A DNA stretch of 64,000 nucleotides from Talpa occidentalis (GCF_014898055.3 NW_026555331.1:101144684-101208683), one strand, 5' to 3'; positions 1 to 11,529 are shown, counted from the stretch's first letter. Numbers and translations: made by a program. Notes: generated by a model from the sequence alone, not told the origin.

Positions 1-100
1 TCTGACTGTACCCAGTGCATGTATAAAAAAAACAAAACAAACAAACAAACAAATAAATAATATGCCTCTATTAAAAAAATAAAACAAAAATAAAAAAAGG
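1..100 (+). mobile_element. tRNA-SINE type A, 3' end only (cut by window)
   Basis: Begins at TCTGACTGTACCCAG, then the AAAC/AAAT tail and the tag ATGCCTCTATT followed by A-rich sequence. Confidence 0.85.
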
Positions 101-360
101 ATAGAGAGCAGAAATGAATAAAAAGGAAACTTTTAAAGACTTCTATGATTTTTGTTACATTGGCAAATACACTGAGTAAACATGAGGTTTTTATGATATG
201 ATGCTAATGATGTAGCCTTTTGACATACTCCTATTTGTAGAGGAAAATGGCAAAATTGTCATGAAAAAGAGCTAGCCTGTGACCTAATAAACCTCTTAAA
301 CAATAATTCTTGGGTTAAAAATGTAAAGTTCATGAGAACCTCAAATAAATGATCAAATGG

Positions 361-628
361 GGCCTCCCTGGTGGTGCAAGGAGTTAAGACGCAATCTATG
401 AAGCTGTCCGCAGCCTCTGCAGTGCAAGTTTGATCCGCGGCTGGCCAGGGAGAAACCCACATGGCTCAGCAGACCTCTCCTGTCTCGCCTGCTGCTCCCC
501 TCAGCAGTGTACTTAGGTCAATCTGTCTGTTCTGTTCCCCACTCTGTCTCCGGTGAATCCTCTCACCCCCCTGCATCTCTGGCCTGTACCCCAGATCTTA
601 TATGCATAAATAAATAAATATTTTTTAA
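361..628 (+). mobile_element. tRNA-SINE type C
   Basis: Full length from GGCCTCCCTGG to ATAAATAAATA. TSD AAATGATCAAATGG at 347-360 and 629-642. Confidence 0.93.
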
Positions 629-995
629 AAATGATCAAATGGTATTCTCGAAAATTAAAATAAACTTATTTCACTTCCCTTTTAGCTATAATTTCAGATA
701 GTGAACTATAACCTTTGATTTTTATGGAATTCTTAATTTTTACATTTTTAATTTCTTGATGCACACTATCAAAGAGTTAGCATTATCCAAAATATAGTGG
801 TAAAATATCATAAGATTTCATTGTGTGGTTACCTAACAATGTATATAATCCCTTGATTTTGAAAATGATGACTATAACATAGCTTTTTCTGAAAAGACAT
901 TTTATGTATTGGGCATAATTTGAACTGGATTTGTTCAAGTCTGAAATTCTCTCTCTGGTAAGTGTCATCAAAAAACATTTGATGAAACAGTGTTT

Positions 996-1090
996 ATTTA
1001 TTTATTCAACAAATATTTGTAACTCCCAAAGAAAGGTGTAGAGCACTGTGAAAGAGATTGATACATAAGGTGTGGTCTTTACCCTTAAAG
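996..1090 (-). mobile_element. L2 3'-end fragment
   Basis: TTATTCAACAAATATTTGTA followed by GTGTAGAGCACTGTG. Confidence 0.5.
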
Positions 1091-1186
1091 AAGTAGTGTA
1101 TACATGTTGTTTATGTAATGATTGAAGTATCAGTGATGTATCCAGGATGCCCTTAATTTCTTCTTCTTTTTTTTTCTTTAAGTCCT

Positions 1187-1204
1187 GTGCCACCAGGGAG
1201 GCCC
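1187..1204 (-). mobile_element. SINE head fragment next to a T-run
   Basis: Only GTGCCACCAGGGAGGCCC remains, preceded by a T-rich run. It looks like an extremely shortened copy (head plus A tail). Confidence 0.6.
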
Positions 1205-2099
1205 GTAGCATCGCATTTTAAAGCTTTGATTTGAGAATTTATCAAAAGCCCTTCTTGAACATATCTAAATGATATGGAAATATCAAAATTACAAAAAAAA
1301 AACAATACTTGTATCAAATAAAATATTTTTGAGAAATTGTTGTCAACCAGAGATTTCTTGGGTTGTCTGAACAGAGATTGGCAATAAGCAGCCACAAGCT
1401 CACTTCCCTAACTCCTAAAGGACTTTCTTTCCCCCAAGATCGCAAAGATTGAAAGCAAGCTTTCCAATTCTAAATAGCAGGGGGATGAACAAGTTCACGC
1501 TGATCCCACCCATTTCTTCTGGCAATTTTTGAACCTCAATTATATAGTTGTTGTTTTGATTTGCTGTATTTTATTGTCCTGGTTTCCTCAGTCTAGACTT
1601 GTAAAATTCTCATTGATAGATTCCTTTCCTTTGATCATTTGCTGCCTTTTCCAAGATTTGTTCTCCTTTTATTGTTTTTGTAGCAATATTCATACAAACA
1701 TGGATTTCTTACAATTTTTTGAAAGTACCTCTTCTATTTTCTGTCTTGTTTCAGTCATCTGTGAATAGCCCACAGGAAGAGAAGATTTCAAGCTTTTTCA
1801 GCTACATTTCAGACTGCTGTTTAAATGCAACGATATTTGATAAGTCTTCGATCTTTGTGCAGTTTAGTGGTTATTATTCCAGAGCCAAGCTCTTCACATT
1901 TCCTCTTCCCCTTTATCTAGGCTGAAGCTTGTCTTGTACTCATGTTCTTGGGCAAATAGGTAGAGGAAAAAAAATACATAATTGTTGACCAGTGTATTGA
2001 AGTGATGAGTAGAAATTATATCAGTTGATTACCATATTCCCAGAGGCAAATACTCTTACCTACTGATGATGTTGCACACAAGTTTGGCCTTACACATTT

Positions 2100-2185
2100 A
2101 TCTGACTGTTCCTTAATTTGAAAATGAGGGGACTGGAATAAAAGATCTTTAAAGTTCTTAAAAGCTCTAAAATTTTACTGATTCT
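2100..2185 (+). mobile_element. MIR fragment
   Basis: TTGAAAATGAGGGGACTGGA and AAAGCTCTAAAATTTTACTG resemble the MIR 3' half. Confidence 0.5.
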
Positions 2186-2377
2186 CTTAAAACAGGAAAC
2201 TGTTACCCCAAGGATGACTTCCTTAACAGTTTAGTTTTCTGCATTCAATATTTAAGATTGCCTAGAGAAACTTATAACCAATTAATTATAATGAGGTTGA
2301 TTCTGCTGAGAAGAAATGCAGAATATGCTAAAGGATGGTAAATCTCCATTTGTAATTGTAATTGTAAATCTCCATTT

Positions 2378-2420
2378 GAACTTGGACAGGGAATATTTCA
2401 GAGATTTTTGTACTCTGTTT
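2378..2420 (+). repeat. 43-bp local repeat, copy 1
   Basis: GAACTTGGACAGGGAATATT and the following 23 bases recur at 3637-3679 with one mismatch, same orientation. Flanks are unrelated. Confidence 0.9.
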
Positions 2421-2540
2421 GTAGCATAACTCTTTTTTTTTTTTTAAACCTCACTTACAAATAAAGTTAAATGAGGGATGAGTATCTAGCATCATTTAAA
2501 AAAAAAATCACCATTTGTCCTTATTAAAATATACAATTCA

Positions 2541-2829
2541 GGGCCTCCCTGATGGCGCAAGGGGTTAAGACAAAACCTATAAAGCTGTCCACAGCCTCTG
2601 CAGCATAAGTTCGATCCCCTGGCCAGCCAGGGAGCTACCCACATGGTGCAGCAGACCTCTCCTGGCTCCCCCACTTCTCCCCTCAGCAGTGTACTTCATT
2701 TAATCTGCCTGTTCTGTTCCCCACTCTGTCCTAGTGAATCCTCTCATGCCCCACACCTGTGGCCTGTACCCCAGCTCTTGTATGCATAAATAAATAAATC
2801 TTAAAAAAAAACATACAATTAAAAAAAAT
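2541..2829 (+). mobile_element. tRNA-SINE type C
   Basis: Full length. TSD AAAATATACAATTCA at 2526-2540 and about 2830-2845. It splits an old L1-like fragment. Confidence 0.93.
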
Positions 2830-3060
2830 AAAATATACAATTCAGTAGCATTTGATACTTTTACAATGTTGTATGACCATCACCCCTAGCTAGAGTTATA
2901 GAAAATTTTCATCACCTCCAAAGGAAGCCCTGAGGGGCTTAACATCTAACATTATATTGGTTTCAGGTATACAACATAATGATTCAATGTTTGCATACAA
3001 TGTGAAATTATCTTGAATTACTTTTAAGAGGGGGCAGACGTATTTTAGGACACGTGCACA
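2830..3060 (-). mobile_element. Ancient L1-like fragment
   Basis: ACAATGTTGTATGACCATCAC and TTGGTTTCAGGTATACAACA resemble antisense L1M 3' sequence; the same element lies on the other side of the SINE at 2541. Confidence 0.5.
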
Positions 3061-3636
3061 TTTACTCTTCTGATTTCAGTACTTATACACTTAAACATGA
3101 ATGCTATTCTTAGTACTCACTTTCACTTACATGTAGGCTGAAACCACTAAGATTCAAGAAATTTAAACTAATTACAATTATACCTTGAGAATACATGGAG
3201 CATTAAGTAATGAGATACAGTTCTATGATACAGTATTCTTATCTGTTATATTTTGGTTTTATCTCATGTTTGATCTTCTTAAATCTTTTTACTTTTTGGC
3301 TTATATAGTACACAATATATTACTGTTTGCATTTTTCTCACAATATGAAACTAGAATTTACTTTCCAAAGGATTAATCTGTACTAGACATTGGTCTATTT
3401 CTAGACTTTTATTCTGTTTTACTCATCTGCCTGGCTATTCAAGGACTACTGCACCACTGTTTTAGTTAGGCGGTTTTTTGTTATTTTCGATATCTGGCAA
3501 AAAGAGTCTCTGTCTGTAGCTCTTCTCCCCTGTCCCTAAGTACTTCCCTTGCCCAGATTTTTCATAGCTATTCCAGAAGGTTCAGCTCTGCAAGTGAACT
3601 TTAGACTCATATTATCTATCTCCTAGGCAGGGGGAG

Positions 3637-3679
3637 GAACTTGGACAGGGAATATTTCAGAAATTTTTGTACTCTGTTT
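3637..3679 (+). repeat. 43-bp local repeat, copy 2
   Basis: Partner of 2378-2420, 1,259 bases downstream. Confidence 0.9.
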
Positions 3680-3746
3680 AATTTTGCTGTGTTTAATTAA
3701 ACTGTTCTTAATTAATAAAGGTTATACCTTTTAAAAGCTTGTTCAA

Positions 3747-4029
3747 GGGCCTCCCCTGGTGGCGCAGCGGTTGAGTGCTAGGCTGTGAAGCTGCCTGCAG
3801 CCTCTGTAGCGCTGGTTTGATCCCAGGCGGCCGGTGAGTGTCCCACATGGCTCACAGACCTCTCCTGCCACGCCCGCTGTTACCCTCAGCAGTGTATTTT
3901 GTCAGTCTACCCGTTCTGTTCCCTGCTCTGGCTCTGGTGAATGCTCTCACCCTCCCACACTTCTGACTGTACCCAATGCTTGTATAAATAAATAAATAAA
4001 TAAATCTTTTTATAAAAATAAAAATAAAA
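3747..4029 (+). mobile_element. tRNA-SINE type B
   Basis: GGGCCTCCCCTGG head, TAAATAAATC tail. TSD CTTGTTCAA at 3738-3746 and about 4031-4039. Confidence 0.93.
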
Positions 4030-4107
4030 ACTTGTTCAAATAGGTGAACTGTGGTGCATTTATATATATTTTGGGAAGAACTGACACCTATATGATTTTA
4101 TGTTATT

Positions 4108-4390
4108 TTTTTTTAAACTTTTTTTTTAAAGATTTATTTATCCATTCATACAAGAACCAGGGTACAGGCCAGATACACGGGAGGGTGAGAGGATTCACCA
4201 GAGACAGAGCGGGGAACAGAACAGGCAGACTGACGAAATACACTGCTGAGGGGAGCAGCGGGCGAGACAGGAGAGGTCTGCTGCACCATGTGGGATTCTC
4301 CCTGGCCTGCTGGGATCGAACTGGTTCTGCAGAGGCTGCAGACAGCTTCACAGCACTGTGCTCAACTGCCTGGGCCACCAGGGGAGGCCC
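4108..4390 (-). mobile_element. tRNA-SINE type B/C, first of three adjacent antisense copies
   Basis: T-run then AAAGATTTATTTATCC tail; the head ends AGGGGAGGCCC. Directly abuts the next copy. Confidence 0.9.
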
Positions 4391-4652
4391 ATAAAGATTT
4401 ATTTTATTTATGCATACAAGAGCTGGGGAATAGGCCAGAGGTTTTGGAGGTGGGAGGATTCACCAGAGACAGACTGTTGAGGAGAACAGGCAGAATGATT
4501 GAAATACAATGCCGAGGGGATCATTGGGTGAGACAGGAGAGATCTGCTGAGCCATGGGGTTTAGCTACCTGGAGGGGGATCGAACTCCTGCTGCAGTAGC
4601 TACAGATAGCTTCATCGTGCTGAGGCAACCTCTTGCACCACCAGGGAGGCCC
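4391..4652 (-). mobile_element. tRNA-SINE type C, second of three
   Basis: Tail ATAAAGATTTATT, head end CCACCAGGGAGGCCC. More diverged than both neighbours. Confidence 0.9.
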
Positions 4653-4659
4653 TGTATTT

Positions 4660-4950
4660 TTTTTTTTTATTTAAGATTTCTTTCTTTCTTTTCTTTTCTT
4701 TATACAAGCACTGGGCACAGTCAGAAGCGCGGGAGGGTGAGAGAATTCACCAGAGCCAGAGCGGGGAGCAGAGCAGGCAGAAGGACCGAAGCACACTGCT
4801 GAGGGGAGCAGTGGGCGGCAGGAGAGGTCTGCGGGCCATGTGGGACCCTCCTCAGGTGGCCTGGGAACAGCCGGTGATCGACCCGGCGCTGCAGAGGCTG
4901 CGGGCAGCTTCGCAACCCAGCGCTCAACCGTTGCGCCACCGGGGAGGCCC
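4660..4950 (-). mobile_element. tRNA-SINE type B, third of three
   Basis: TSD CCTGTATTT at 4651-4659 and 4951-4959, so this copy is the latest arrival in the cluster. It has a TTTCTTTTCTTTTC-expanded tail. Confidence 0.92.
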
Positions 4951-5084
4951 CCTGTATTTGCTTTTAAATGTGCTTACTTGCTGATATTTATTCAGAATTT
5001 TATTAATACTCACGTGACCTTTTAGTTTTTATGTGTGTGCTACCTTTATTAAGTTTAGATATACATGCTAAAATTGCTTCACAA

Positions 5085-5354
5085 GGGCCTCCCTGGTGGC
5101 GCAAGGGGTTAAGATGCAACATATGAAGCTATCCGCAGCCACCACAGCATGAGTTCGATCCCTGGCTAGCCAGGGAGTTACCCACATGGTGCAGCAGACC
5201 TCTCCTGACTCGCCTGCTGCTCCCCTCAGCAGTGTATTTCAGTCAATCTGCCTGTTCTGTTCCCAACTCTGTCTCTGGTGAATCTTCTCACCCTCCACAC
5301 CTCTGGCCTGTACCCCAGTTCTTATATGCATAAATAAATAAATCTTTAAAAAAC
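5085..5354 (+). mobile_element. tRNA-SINE type C
   Basis: TSD ATTGCTTCACAA at 5073-5084 and 5355-5366. Confidence 0.94.
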
Positions 5355-5417
5355 ATTGCTTCACAAAACAATTCGTGATTTTTTTTTTGTTATATGAGAC
5401 AATTTGGATAATATTGT

Positions 5418-5678
5418 TTTTTTTTTAAAGATTTATTTATTTATGCATACAAGAATTGGGGTAAAGGCCAGAGGTGCAGGGGGTGAGAGGATTCACCAGC
5501 GACAGAATGGGGAACAGAACAGGCAGACTGACTGAAATACACTGCTGAGGGGAGCAGCTGGGGAGACAGGAGAGGTCTGCTGAGCCATGTAGCTTGCTGG
5601 GGTTCTGAACTCCTCCTTCAGAGGCCATAAACAGCTTCACAGTGCTGTGCTTAACCCGTTGAGCCACCAGGAGGCCCC
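5418..5678 (-). mobile_element. tRNA-SINE type C
   Basis: TSD TGGATAAT at about 5405-5412 and 5679-5686. The head lost one G, giving CCACCAGGAGGCCCC. Confidence 0.92.
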
Positions 5679-5833
5679 TGGATAATCTAGTTTTTGAAGT
5701 TTTGTTAGAATTGCCCATTGAGATCAAGTGGATGTGGTGCTTTTTCCTAATTTTGTTCTTTAATACATTTATCTGTTTCTTCTAGAAATTACCTTTCTAG
5801 AGAAACTCTATCTATAGAGGATGATATTTTTAT

Positions 5834-6094
5834 TTTTTTTTAAGATTTATTTAGGCATACAAGAACTGGGGTACAGGCCAGAGGTATGGAAGGTGAAAAG
5901 ATCTATCAGAGGCAGAGTGGGGAACAGAACAGGCAGACTGACTGAACTACACTGCTGAGCAGCAAGCTATACAGGAGAGGTCTGCTGTGCCATGTGGGCA
6001 GCTCCTTGGCTGGCCGGGGATCAAACTCCTGCTGCAGAGGCCATGAACAGCTTCACAGTGCTGTGTTTAACCCCTTGAGCCACCATGGAGGCCC
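5834..6094 (-). mobile_element. tRNA-SINE type C
   Basis: Full length. An imperfect TSD related to GATGATATTTTT lies on both sides. Confidence 0.9.
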
Positions 6095-6119
6095 AAGGAA
6101 GATATTTTTTAAAGGAAGC

Positions 6120-7015
6120 ATTTTATTTTTATTTATTTTTTTTTACACCATTGTTCGTTTTTAAACAACGTTGCTTTTCCCCCTCCGCCCCCCAGGGTGT
6201 TGGCCCCATAGAATTTCCTTCACCAATGCAGAGGGTGCACCATCACCACAGTCCCTTGTGCTCTTCCCTCCCTCCCTCTGATCCCTCTCCCTCCTCCTCC
6301 CCTCCAGGATGTCTCTGGTTTATAATTATCTGTTTGTTTTTGTTTTTTTTTTTTGTGTTTTGTATTATTATTTTTCCCCCTGATGTCTTATTTGGTTCCC
6401 CTATATTCCTCCTATAAGTGAAACCATCTGAGGTTTTTTTTTCCTTCTGATTTATTTCAGTGAGCATAATTCACTCTAGCTCCATCCGTGTTGCTGTGAA
6501 TGGCATTAGTTTATCTTTTTTGATTGCTCTGTAGTATTCCATGGTGTATGTATACCACATCTTCTTGATCCAGTCATCTATTTTGGTAATTTGTGTTGTT
6601 CCAAGGTTTTACCTATTATAAATAGTGCTGCAATAAACACAGGGGTGCAGGCATTCTTTTTTTTTTTTTTTAAAGATTTATTTATTTATACAAGCACTGG
6701 GTACAGTCAGAAGAGCGGGAGGGTGAGAATTCACCAGAGCCAGAGTGGGGAGCAGAGCAGCCAGAAGGACCGAAGTACACTGCTGAGGGGAGCAGCGGGC
6801 GGCAGGAGAGGTCTGCGCGCCATGTGGGACCCTCCTCTGGTGGCCGGGGAGCAGCCGGGGATCGAAATGGCGCTGCAGAGGCTGCGGGCAGCTTCCCAAC
6901 CCAGCGCTCAACCGCTGTGCCACCAGGGAGGCCCTGCAGGCATTCTTTTGAATTAATGTTTTTGTGTTCTTTTGGTAGATCCTTAGGAGTGGAATTGCTG
7001 GGTCATATGGTAGCT
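6120..7015 (-). mobile_element. LINE-1 3' end, split by a SINE
   Basis: Antisense 3'UTR (polypurine tract read as CCTCCC...), then the ORF2 C terminus at about 6420-6660, resuming after the SINE (6661-6934) through TTAGGAGTGGAATTGCTGGG. 5'-truncated. Confidence 0.88.
6661..6934 (-). mobile_element. tRNA-SINE type A/B inside L1
   Basis: TSD TGCAGGCATTCTTTT at about 6646-6660 and 6935-6949, both in L1 ORF2 sequence. Confidence 0.94.
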
Positions 7016-7230
7016 TAAAAGGAAATCTTTTTATATATGTGAACTTTAGTCAACTAATTCCCTCCCAGAGGAAACTACCATGTCCATTTCATATTTATTT
7101 CCAGAGTATTTACAGCAAATATGTGCTTATTTCTATTTCATGAAAGCCCACATACACATCACACACTTGCAAGTCCACAAATGGTAGCATAAAATTCATA
7201 CTGTGCTACAACTTGATGTCTTTAACTTTT

Positions 7231-7517
7231 TTTTTTCTTTTTTAAAAAAGATTGATTTATTTATGCATACAAGGACTGGGGTACAGGCCAAAGGTGTGGG
7301 GCAGGGGGTGAGACGATTCACCAGAGACAGAGTGGGGAACAGAACAGGCAGACTGACTGAAATACACTGCTGAGAGGAGCAGTGGGTGAGTCAGGAGAGT
7401 CTGCTGCGCCATGTGGGTTGCTCCCTGGCCCACCGGGGGATCAAACTCCTGCTACAGAGGCTGCGGATAGCTTCATAGTGCTGTGCTTAACCCCTTGGGC
7501 CGCCAGGGAGGCCCACT
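7231..7517 (-). mobile_element. tRNA-SINE type C
   Basis: TSD TGATGTCTTTAACTTTT at 7214-7230 and 7518-7534. Confidence 0.94.
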
Positions 7518-7603
7518 GATGTCTTTAACTTTTCAATATATCTTAGAGATAGTTTCATGTGAATACATACACATTAATTGCATTATTTAAAAATTTTAGT
7601 TTT

Positions 7604-7926
7604 CCCAGTGGCGCAGTGGTTGAGCGCTGGGTTGCGAAGCTGCCCGCGGCCTCTGTGGCGCCGGTTCGATCCCCGGCTGCTCCCCGGCCACCAGAGGAGG
7701 GTCCCACATGGCGCGCAGACCTCTCCTGCCGCCCGCTGCTCCCCTCAGCAGTGTACTTTGGTCCTTCTGCCTGCTCTGCTCCTACTCTGGCTCTGGTGAA
7801 TTCTCTCACCCTCCCGCACTTCTGACTGTACCCCGTGCATGTATAAACAAAAAACAAACAAACAAATAAATAAATAAATAAAGCATGCCTCTATTTAAAA
7901 AAAAATAAAATAAAATAATAATAAAT
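7604..7926 (+). mobile_element. tRNA-SINE type A, head shortened
   Basis: Lacks the first bases (starts CCCAGTGGCGCAG). Carries the CATGCCTCTATT tag. TSD AAAAATTTTAGTTTT at about 7589-7603 and 7927-7941. Confidence 0.93.
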
Positions 7927-7950
7927 AAAAATTTTAGTTTTCATTTTTTA

Positions 7951-8194
7951 AAAAAACTTATGTTTATTTATGCATATAAGAACTGGGGTATAGGCCAGAG
8001 GTGCAGGGGCATGTGAGAATTCACCAGAGACAGAGTGGGGAGCAGAACAGGCAGATCTACTGAAATTCACTGCTGAGGGGAGCAGTAGGCAGGACAGGAG
8101 AGGTCTGCTGCTCCATATGGGTTATGCTTCCTGCAGTGGCTGGTGATAGCTTGATAATGCTGAGACTTAACCCTTTGAACCACCAGGGAGGCCC
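7951..8194 (-). mobile_element. tRNA-SINE type C, body shortened
   Basis: The unit before the A box is reduced (CTCCATATGGGTTATGCTTCC replaces a longer stretch). Near TSD TTTCATTTTT on both sides. Confidence 0.88.
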
Positions 8195-8388
8195 CAAATT
8201 TTTGTTTCATTTTTCAGTGACTGAACAGTATCCCATGAGTGGACTGCCATAATATTGTTTTACCTGTCCCCTGTTGATATGAACAATTAAGTTGTATTAA
8301 TGAAGAATCTTATACATACATGTTTGTGTCCATGTACATGTGTATCCAAAGTATATTTTTAGAGATGGTTATTTAAATTTAAGAGTAA

Positions 8389-8735
8389 GGGCCTCCGTGG
8401 TGGCATAAGGGATTTTCAGCACTAAGAAGCTATCATATCAGCAGCCATTGCAACATACAGGCAGATGTGCTGAAATACACTGCTGAGGGGAGCAGCGGGT
8501 GGGACAGGAGAGGTCTGTTGTGACATGTGGGTTAGCTCCCTGGCTGGTAGAAGATTGAACTCATGCTGCAGCTGCTGGTGATAGCTTGCTAGTGCTGTGT
8601 CTTTAATCCCTTTGCCACCAGGGAGGCCCCATTCTGCCTTTTCAGTTCCCCACTCTGTCTCTGGTGAATCTTCTCACCACCCTGCGCCTCTGGCCTACAC
8701 CCCAGTTCTTGCATGCATAAATAAATCAATCTTCA
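8389..8735 (+). mobile_element. Composite SINE with an inverted middle
   Basis: Plus-strand head (8389-8457), then a minus-strand head-to-mid-body segment (8458-8630, ending CCACCAGGGAGGCCCC), then plus-strand body and tail (8631-8735). The inverted part can pair with the plus head to make a hairpin. Confidence 0.8.
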
Positions 8736-8778
8736 AAAAAAGTAATTGTCAACTAGTTTGAAAAGATTACTCTTACAT

Positions 8779-9036
8779 TTTTTCAAAAGATATATTTATT
8801 TATGCTTACAAGAACTGAGGTGTAGGCCAGAGGCACAGGGAGTGAGAGGATTCACCAGAGACAGAGTGAGGAGCAGAATAGGAGGGTCTATTGAAGTACA
8901 CTGCTTAGGGGAGCCAGAGGCAAGACAGGAGAGGTCTGCTAGGCCATGTGGGTTAGCTTCCTGCCTGGGGACTGAACTTATTCTGCAGTGGCTTGATAGT
9001 GCTGAGACTTAACCCCCTTTGCCACCAGGGAAGCCC
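8779..9036 (-). mobile_element. tRNA-SINE type C
   Basis: Tail AAAAGATATATTTATT, head end CCACCAGGGAAGCCC. Its outer edge touches the TSD of the next L1. Confidence 0.9.
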
Positions 9037-9049
9037 TGACTGGTAATTT

Positions 9050-9501
9050 TTTTAAAATTTTATTTTATTTTATTTTTATATTCCCCATACAATTGCAACC
9101 CCCTATTTTGACCCCAATCCCTCCTCCCCCCACACCCATAGTGTGTCTCTGGTTCATAGTTGTTTGTTGATTTTGATTTTTTCTTTCTTATAGTTATTCT
9201 TTTTCCTGGTCCCTTATTTAGGTTTTCTAGATTCCTTCTATGAGTGAGACCATCCGGTATTTTTCTTTTTCTTTCTGGCTTATTTCGCTGAGCATGATCC
9301 CTTCCAGCGCCATCCGTGTTGCTGCAAATTGCATGTGTTTATCCTTTATGAATGCTGAGTAATATTCTATGGTGTATATGTACCACATCTTCTTGATCCA
9401 GTCATCCATTTTTTGGCATTTGGGTTGTTTCCAAAGCTTAGCTATTGTAAATAGTGCTGTTATAAACATAGGGGTGCAGGTGCTCTTTGGAATCAATGTT
9501 T
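9050..9501 (-). mobile_element. LINE-1 3' end with TSD
   Basis: Reads ORF2 C terminus [16 protein letters not shown]...GI followed by the 3'UTR. TSD TGACTGGTAATTT at 9037-9049 and 9502-9514. A 5'-truncated, fairly recent insertion. Confidence 0.94.
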
Positions 9502-9554
9502 TGACTGGTAATTTCTTAAATTAATGAACTCTACCAATATTTTCCTCATGATAC

Positions 9555-9645
9555 TATCTGCTCATTCACTCATTCATTTATATATTCACTGGGCACTTAC
9601 TCCATGTCAGTACTATTCTAGTCACCAGCAAGTTATTCATTGCTT
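9555..9645 (-). mobile_element. L2 3'-end fragment
   Basis: CATTCACTCATTCATTTATA then ACTGGGCACTTACTCCATGT resembles the antisense L2 3' end. Confidence 0.55.
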
Positions 9646-9741
9646 ACATATCACTTTTCAATTTTCAAATTGTAGTGTACACCAGAGAGAAATACTACCA
9701 AGGTAGATGTCTGGGTCTTCATTTTAGGGAGGTTTTTTTTT

Positions 9742-10211
9742 TTTTTTTGCCATGTTCTTTATTGTGTTAAACCATACATAATATAAACTTACCATCTGTC
9801 GTATGAAGCACATTCTATTGTGCAACTGTCAGTTAACAACCATCCACACCTATTTTTTTTTAAATATTTATTTATTTATTTATACAAGCAGTGGGTATAG
9901 TCAGAAGCGCGGGAGGGTGAGAGAATTCACCAGAGCCAGAGCGGAGAGCAGAACAGGCAGACTGATGAAGTACACTGCTGAGGGGAGCAGCGGGTGGCAG
10001 GAGAGGTCTGCGTGCCATGTGGGACCCTCGCCCGGTGGCCGGGGATTGAACCAGCACTGAAGAAGCTGCGGGCAGCTTCGCAACCCAGCGCTCAACCACT
10101 GCACCACCGGGGAGGCCCTACACCTATTTTTCAACTTTCCCAACTATAACTATACAAATTTAACACTTCCTATACTCTATGTAACTGAATTTTTAAAATG
10201 TTACTATTTTT
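9742..10211 (-). mobile_element. Old L1 fragment, interrupted by a SINE
   Basis: GTGTTAAACCATACATAATA and ACAACCATCCACACC resemble the antisense 3' end of ancient L1M elements. Resumes at about 10120. Confidence 0.5.
9858..10119 (-). mobile_element. tRNA-SINE type B
   Basis: TSD ACACCTATTTTT at 9846-9857 and after 10119. Confidence 0.93.
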
Positions 10212-10493
10212 ATTTTTTAATTTATTTTTTAAAGATTTATTTATTTATGCATACAAGAACTGGGGTACAGGCCAGAGTTGTGGATGGTGAGAGGATTCAC
10301 CAGAGACAGAGTGGGGAACAGAACAGGCAGATTGACCAAAATCCACTGCTGAGGGAAGCAGCGGGCGAGTCAGGAGAGGTCTGCTCCTCCATGTGGGTCA
10401 CCTCCCTGGCCAGCCATCAAATTAGAATTCGTGCTACAGTGGCTGTCGTAGTGCTTGCTGTGTCTTAACCCCTTGTGCCACCAGGGAGGCCCC
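10212..10493 (-). mobile_element. tRNA-SINE type C
   Basis: TSD AAAATGTTACTATT/AAAATGTTATTATT on the two sides. Confidence 0.92.
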
Positions 10494-10510
10494 TAAAATG
10501 TTATTATTTA

Positions 10511-10785
10511 AAAATTTTTTTTTTTTGCATAGAAGAACTGGGGTATAGGCCAGAAGTGTGTGTGGGGTATGTGTTTGTGAGAGGATTCACTAGAGACAGA
10601 GTGGGGAGCAGAACAGGAGGATCCACTGAAATACACTGCTGAGGGGAGCAGCGGGCAAGATAGGAGAGGTCTGCTGAGCCATGTGGGTTAGCTCTGGCCA
10701 GGGATCAAACTCAGGCTGCTTTGCCACAGGAGGCTTTGTCATGGTGGCAGTGCTGAGACTTAACCCCTAGGTCACCAAGGGAGGC
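10511..10785 (-). mobile_element. tRNA-SINE type C, diverged
   Basis: Head degraded to GGTCACCAAGGGAGGC. Spaced only 17 bases from the previous copy. Confidence 0.87.
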
Positions 10786-10851
10786 TACTCTATGCATCTT
10801 TAAATTTTTCCAAAATAATGATCAGTAATGTTCTGTTCTAAAATTGACACA

Positions 10852-11130
10852 GGGCCTCCCTGGTGGCACTAGGGGTTAAGTCTCAGCACTATGAAGCTAC
10901 TGGCAGCCACTATAAGCACGTGTTAGATCCCTGGCCAGGAAGCTGACCCACATGGTGCAGCAGACCTCTCCTGTCTTGCCCGCTGCTCCCCTCAGCAGTG
11001 TATTTCAGTCAGTCTGTCTGTACTGTTCCCCTCTCTGTCTCTGGTGAATCCTCTTACCCGCCCCCCCAACGCTGCACCTCTAGCCTGCACTCCAGCTCTT
11101 GTATGCATAAATCTTTTTTAAAAAACAAAA
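10852..11130 (+). mobile_element. tRNA-SINE type C
   Basis: Short TSD ATGACACA-like on both sides. A C-run near 11063 expands the body. Confidence 0.92.
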
Positions 11131-11529
11131 CTATGACACAATTACCCATGTCCATGCTTACCTTTGAGGGGTGAGAGGGTTCTTAGGTCCTCTCTTTGTA
11201 AGAATCAATTTTCATAAGCTTGTCATTTTTATCCCCAATTCATTAAAGTAGGTTGCCAGTTATACCCCCAGCATCAAGGGAGTATCCTTTCAAATTTACA
11301 CACAGAACAGCAATATGTGTTTATAAGTCTGAAATTATGCTATGAAAATTCATTCCTGGACTAAATAAGCATCAAATTAGATACCCAGACAGCACATCAT
11401 AGTATCCTGTGAAGAATCAGTTTATAGTTTTTTTTAGGTCAATTACGAGTGTAAGGCAGAATTACTCGCTAACAAAATATGGGATTCCACGGTATGCCAT
11501 TTTTGAGCTACTTTTCTCCATTTCTTTTT

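Larger units (their letters stand above)
1205..2540. other. Intergenic, no gene seen
   Basis: AT-rich sequence. Holds only the MIR piece and the first 43-bp local repeat; short open frames lack any resemblance. Confidence 0.6.

Noticed and set aside
361..440. tRNA genes suggested by A and B boxes
   Set aside because: Boxes belong to SINE heads; the tRNA-like part does not close a proper cloverleaf acceptor stem and is followed by SINE body.
5821..6100. Regularly spaced repeats resembling an array
   Set aside because: Copies are dispersed retroposons in both orientations with TSDs; no direct-repeat/spacer regularity of a CRISPR array.
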